12,266 nucleotides of DNA from Physocladia obscura (Eukaryota; Chytridiomycota; Chytridiomycetes; Chytridiales; Chytriomycetaceae): contig JADGJH010001053.1 in NCBI GenBank assembly GCA_027596945.1, positions 1 to 12,266 of the forward strand, written 5' to 3'. Both the position numbers and the translations under genes were made by a program. Below, piece after piece: positions 8,035 to 12,266 of this stretch (position 1 is the first letter of the stretch; each line of letters starts with the position of its first letter). The notes beneath the pieces were generated by a model. It made no database searches. It was not told the DNA's origin and was given only the letters and a program-made list of their open reading frames with translations.

Positions 8035-9252
8035 ATGCATACGTCAACATTCCTTTCATGCCACTGTCAGCAGCATGTCCTTGCATATAATCCGAAAGAC
8101 ACAGCACATTCTGGTCACCCGGCTACAAAAGGTGAAATTTGCGACTGTTCATACTGTGCGAAACGCAAAATCGTTTGGGGATATGCTTTGGCAGGAGAAT
8201 TATCTATTGTGCGAGGTGTTTTACATGCTCCAGTTGACGGAAAAATCTCCATGGCATTGACAGAGTATCGCTTTGCCACAAAAAGAACGCCACATTACGT
8301 TAGTATAGTCGCGACAGTGGCTTTTGAGAAATATAACATTCCTTTATTAGTTTTGCTCAACATGCGGAACGCATCTTCTAGGCACCGCATACGATGTAAC
8401 AAAAACCATTGCAATCTCTTTGCTTGCGGTGCGAAACCTTCCAGCAGACTCGCAATTTTTTCGAACAAATGAGTTATCTCAAAAAGCTCCAATTGTCATT
8501 CGTCGCGCTTCTCTCCTCTCTCCACAGTACACGCAACCTTTGATCAACTCAATTCCATTCGCGGAGCATCTTGTGGATGTTGAGAATCTTGATGACTTTG
8601 ATCCGCCCCGGAAGGTTCTTGTTGGTGCTTGTCACTGCCAGGTTGTCAAATTTGCTGTTCTTTCCAGGGACATTGAAGTGCCAGTTATTATTGAAGATGT
8701 TTACAATATCAATGGAGAGGTTATGACGCAAAAGTTTGCGAAAAATAGTGGTGCTAGGGTTCGAGATTGCAGCTGCTCTTATTGTTATGGGGTACTTTTT
8801 TTTAACTCAACCCAATAATTCTGCTTTCTAATTTATTTATTTGCGTTCAGAATGGGTGTCTTTGGATATTTCCTGGTATCCATAACGTTCTTTTCTCGCC
8901 ACACTTTCCAATTCCATCATTCATTCCGCCATCTTCAGTCGCGTTGCCCTGGCAGGAAATTCAAACAGCAGAAAATCTTTCGACACTTGCTAACGTAACA
9001 ACCACGTATAAATTTAATCAGCAAGAAATTGCGCACGTTTTTTGCTCTACGTGTGGGTGTACGGTATTTGAACTAGGCGGCGAAAATGTTGGTGGAATGC
9101 CGTTTGGACTGAATGTGGCGCTTATCAATGATTTTAGTGTATATCTTGAAAATTATGCAGCTGAAGTTTCTGGGACGGAAAAGCGGCTTGGTGGATTAAG
9201 GATTGATCGGGATGCAATTAACGAAGAGCCGCGTTTTTTGTTGAAGCTCTAA
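8035..9252 (+). CDS. tandem GFA/CENP-V domain zinc protein
   Basis: A member of the glutathione-dependent formaldehyde-activating (GFA/CENP-V) fold family. The fold binds zinc through a CxC, a CxCxxC and a CxxCG motif; some members are glutathione-dependent lyases, but many have no known substrate. Three exons give 368 aa: 8035-8298, 8351-8791, 8851-9252, with phase-0 introns of 52 and 59 bp. Domain 1 has C9-H-C11, C36-D-C38-S-Y-C41, and C90-S-T-C93-G. The last motif exists only after the first intron is removed, because the unspliced frame loses it. Domain 2 has C182-H-C184, C228-S-C230-S-Y-C233, and C300-S-T-C303-G, and the second splice gives CSYCYGNGCLWIF. Both sites therefore look complete. 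An in-frame TTG codon at 8014 opens a longer frame, but the first ATG is 8035 and leaves eight residues before the first ligand, normal for the family. The stop is followed closely by AATAAA. Substrate and pathway are unknown. Confidence 0.9.
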
Positions 9253-9269
9253 ATAATTCTTCACTGTTT

Positions 9270-9275
9270 AATAAA
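9270..9275 (+). terminator. AATAAA polyadenylation signal candidate for the GFA gene
   Basis: AATAAA starts 18 bases after the TAA of the GFA gene, a suitable place for a poly(A) signal with a short 3' untranslated region. Confidence 0.5.
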
Positions 9276-9468
9276 GGATACGCAAACGAAAAGAAATTTG
9301 GCACTCACCTAAATCGTGGCAAAAAGAATTTGGCATGCAGCTACATCACAACAAAACTTTTGATTTTTATTATTGAATATGGCATGCTTCAAATTTAACA
9401 AGTTCTAGAAAATAACGCAAATAGAGAATAGAGAGTAATATTTATAAAAAAACAATTCAAGGCTTTAA

Positions 9469-9596
9469 CTGTCAAGTTTTCGCAGAAAGTCTTTTTATTT
9501 TAATAAACCCTTCAATATCAAAAGGGATCATACCTGTCAAGTTTTCGCAAAATGTCAGTGTCAAAAAAACAGAAAATTTCTAACTCCTTCAATATC
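9469..9596. repeat. imperfect spaced direct repeat
   Basis: CTGTCAAGTTTTCGCA occurs exactly at 9469-9484 and 9534-9549. The following CCTTCAATATC also recurs, at 9509-9519 and 9586-9596. The order is kept while the spacing shifts from 65 to 77 bases, which fits an old tandem duplication that has since gained bases in one copy. Confidence 0.65.
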
Positions 9597-10052
9597 CCTT
9601 ACTTATTTCCACAGAACTTGAAACATAGTTCGCGCAAGGAAGATGAGAACTGTCAAAACATTCTACGCAAAGCTAGAAACTGCCCCTGATCGTTACTAAA
9701 CAACATCGTAGAATTTAGAATAAGTGGCATTGCCCCAGGTTGAGAAATTTGCGTTTCTGTGCCACGTTTGACGTTGCTGTACTACGTTCAAAATGTCTCA
9801 AGATTTATCCAATTAAAAATTGAGAAATAACTTGACAAATGGCCACCTGTGGTTGTCAATGAATCATTTGATGATGTAGTAGCTGTATCGAGCATGTACT
9901 TTGGTGTTTGTACTTACATACATTGATGTCGCTCACACTTGAAGTTGACTCCATTGTCTCAATTTCAAAAATGAAACACTTGAAAAAGGAGATTGTGTCA
10001 AGAAATTGTAGTGAGATGAGATTATAGTGACTGTACAGAAATTATTGGAAAG

Positions 10053-10058
10053 TTTATT
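10053..10058 (-). terminator. AATAAA polyadenylation signal candidate for the Ku80 gene
   Basis: On the minus strand AATAAA starts seven bases after the TAA of the Ku80 gene. This would give a very short 3' untranslated region. It is plausible but unproven. Confidence 0.4.
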
Positions 10059-10065
10059 TAATATA

Positions 10066-12226
10066 TTAGTCCAACATATCAATTAGATCTTGATCATCTT
10101 CTTCCACAGGTTCAAGCTCAATAATTGAAGCTGGCAATGCAGCAGTTTCAAAGAACTGGTTTTGTTTTGTTTTCATTACAAATAAATAATAATAATAATA
10201 AACCAACCTCTGCAGCTTCTTCAACGTTAAAAGCACTTTCTGAAACATCCTGCTTCGTAATTAACCCCACTGTATTGCTCTCCTTTTTTAAGGCCGCCCA
10301 AAACGGCTTGCACTGAATTTGGTCACTATTATCAGCTGTCAGTGCCTTCAATTCAACCAGCAAATCGTTATAGCGAATGCATTCCTTTCTCGCAATACTC
10401 TCACGACGGAGTGCAACGATGCATGATATAGCCTTTGGATAAAACTGAGCACCAAGCGATTCTCGCACAAATGCAACAACGCGTGCAGCGAGTTGATTCA
10501 TTGCAGCAGTCGACACAACTGGATCACCACGTGATAAAAGCGCCGCAAAATCGGCAACCGGTTCGGCAGATCCAACAGATGTGACAGTTGATCCTGAAAC
10601 AAAAGAAAAAGTCGTCACATCGCTTGTTGGATTGATGTTTGCGGCACTGGCAGCAGCAGCAGAGATAACATCGCGTTCAATGTCTTCTGCATTATCGACA
10701 CCTTTTTTGAATCGTTTTCTGTTATCTTCTTTGTCCGTTTCAACTGCAAAATTGCGTTATTTTTTTTTGTTTTATTTAAAAGTATCAAATTTTTTTAATA
10801 ATAAATGAATATATTAACATACTTTTTATGATACTGAATGAATCTTTGACTAGCTCAAAGGATCGCTTCGCTTTTTCAACAAGTTCCGGCATCGGCAAGA
10901 CTCCTGCAACAAATCGTGGATCCAGCGGAGGAAGTTTTTTTTCACCTGGATTCATAACACGATACGCGATACACTGGTAAATTCTCTGATATCCAGGGTT
11001 GAAAATATCAATAGATTTGTAAGCTTCAAATTTTTCACTATAAAAGTAAAAAAATTGTCAAAAAAAAAAGTCCAAAAATTTTGCAAAATAACTTTTTACC
11101 CATCGTCATCGACAATTGCAGTTGAAAGATCCATATCATCAATAAATTGGTCAATTCTTCGATCAGCTTCGGCACTATCGACTGTTCGAAAATTCATTTT
11201 TTTACGTTTCGATTCGCCAGTACTGCTCAAGCCTCCGTAATTCAACGCAGTCGTAGCTAAAGATGCAGACGAAGATTCACTAAATGATTGAGACTGTGTT
11301 GTAGATGCACCAGGATCCAGCAAAAGAGGGGCAAGAGTCGTGAATGCGTATTCGCGCACGTCTTCCTTGAATGGAATTTGAATCCAAGCACACCAAATGC
11401 GTTTGCCAATGTGTGGAATAAGTACGCCAATTTTTGGTGGAGCATCTTTGATCCGAACGTAACGAACTAGTGCACAGACGTCTTTGGTTTTAAGCGAGAG
11501 CGCCAAAACTTCAAACATATTTTTTGAGTTGCCAGTTGCTCCTGGATCTGGAATTATTTGCATTGGATCATTGATGAAAATTTCACGAGATATCTAGTTT
11601 TTATGCAGGTTTAAATCATACTTTTGTTATCCATAACCCGTCACTTATTTTTTTTTTTTGCTGTTACCTCCGCATTTTTCACAAACCCAATAATCGAAAA
11701 TCCTTTTTCCGTCTGAAGTTTCATTGCGTCGCGATCTTCTTCAGCAAAAGGAATTAAATCCTTTCCATACTTGTACGCGCGTATCAAATCCTCCTTATTC
11801 AATTCAACAGGCTCAGCAACATCGCCATTTTCGCCATCTTCAGTATGAACTAAATCCTTCACTTTATACGTACGCTCCATTGCAACCTCTCCACGGGTGA
11901 ATTCATCAACCACATCAACAGCCTCAGCGCCAATTCGCGACCATTTTTTACCCGACGGAAGCTTCGCTTCCTTGACTTTCGCGTACGCCCACACTTGGAA
12001 CCCAAAAGACCCGCTATTTTCTGGCTCGCCTAGATACATTGTTGTGCGGATAAGAGTTGTCGGTCGAACAGTGCGGGAACGAAGTTCACCGAGAAGCGCG
12101 AGTGCTTCTGTTGCGCTAAAAATATCGCCATCAGTGGCGGAGCAGAATGATCTCATAAATCGTTCGTTAGTGGCGCGGATAGACGTGTCTGACTCAGGAG
12201 GAGGATCGTCTTTGAATCCAAAGCCA
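10066..12226 (-). CDS. XRCC5/YKU80: Ku80 (Ku86) DNA end-binding protein, 5' end outside the window
   Basis: Ku80 pairs with Ku70 to form a ring on broken DNA ends and recruits non-homologous end-joining factors; it acts in the nucleus. Visible exons are 11668-12226, 11100-11593, 10823-11037, 10208-10743 and 10066-10155, with introns of 74, 62, 79 and 52 bp. They encode 630 residues, counted here from the first full codon. The beta-barrel includes LIRTTMYLGEP, FQVWAYAKV and YKYGKDLIPF. The Ku core continues across the first visible splice (GFVKNAE/ISREIFINDP) into ALVRYVRIKD and GVLIPHIGKR, then IPFKEDVREYAF. A serine-rich insertion with KRKK (about 277-318) precedes DQFIDDMDL, followed by FNPGYQRIYQCIAYRVMNPG. 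The C-terminal helical domain spans about 480-590, beginning TVTSVGSAEPVADF, with AISCIVALRRESI and CIRYNDLLVELK. The final exon ends EEDDQDLIDMLD. The vWA domain (about 200 residues in the family) and the true start lie to the right. The family call is near certain. Confidence 0.94.
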
Positions 12227-12266
12227 CTAAATAATAATAAAATATATATATAATAATTAATATAAC
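12227..12266 (-). other. 3' part of an intron of the Ku80 gene
   Basis: On the minus strand this AT-rich stretch ends in TTATTTAG immediately before the first visible Ku80 exon, whose opening base completes a codon begun in an exon outside the window. The donor is not identifiable here. Confidence 0.7.

Larger units (their letters stand above)
9253..10065. other. 0.8-kb intergenic region between convergent genes
   Basis: No gene is supported; stops occur often in all frames and nothing resembles an RNA gene. It contains the 3' signals of both flanking genes and a spaced direct repeat at 9469-9596. GGCATGC occurs twice in the stretch around 9330-9390. Confidence 0.55.

Noticed and set aside
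10156..10207. Frame reading GLLLLLFICNENK after the Ku80 C-terminal domain, as a hydrophobic tail
   Set aside because: This is intron read-through over an ATT/TAA simple repeat. The GTTGGT...CCAG intron removes it and joins the acidic tail in phase.
1..12266. CRISPR array, prophage, bacterial operon, toxin-antitoxin or tRNA genes
   Set aside because: No regularly spaced repeats, phage genes or cloverleaf-like sequences were seen. The spliced eukaryotic genes rule out a prokaryotic reading of the window.

Overview
The window looks like nuclear DNA from a fungus or closely related protist. My best guess is an early-diverging, chytrid-like fungus, inferred from family content and gene structure and not proven. 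It is AT-rich between genes, and its genes are split by short GT...AG introns (45-260 bp). Four spliced genes can be reconstructed base by base. In each, every exon junction keeps the reading frame and rebuilds a conserved domain that no single open frame contains.

Layout: (1) 514-2696, minus strand: six-exon ArfGAP2/3 (Glo3-type) GTPase-activating protein of COPI vesicle traffic, 557 aa. (2) 4224-6082, plus strand: five-exon multi-pass membrane protein of the DUF599 family, 459 aa, with a long hydrophilic insertion. (3) 8035-9252, plus strand: three-exon protein with two GFA/CENP-V zinc domains in tandem, 368 aa. (4) 10066-12226 and beyond the right edge, minus strand: five visible exons of the DNA-repair protein Ku80. 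The N-terminal vWA domain lies outside the window. The C-terminal helical domain and an acidic 'EEDDQDLIDMLD' tail are both present.

Genes 1 and 2 are divergent across about 1.5 kb. That gap contains a weak candidate for a tiny spliced gene (3378-3797) with a TATA-like box in front of it. Genes 2 and 3 are in tandem, separated by about 1.95 kb holding frame-broken, protein-like stretches on the minus strand (6454-7768), possibly a decayed or mis-modelled gene. Genes 3 and 4 are convergent, each with an AATAAA close to its stop, separated by about 0.8 kb containing a spaced direct repeat.

The genes serve unrelated processes (Golgi traffic, an unknown membrane role, a zinc-dependent carbon-sulfur lyase-like fold, non-homologous end joining). 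There is no sign of an operon, defence island, CRISPR array or intact mobile element. The most interesting signal is the animal-like Ku80 C-terminus, which implies a DNA-PKcs partner that model yeasts lack.
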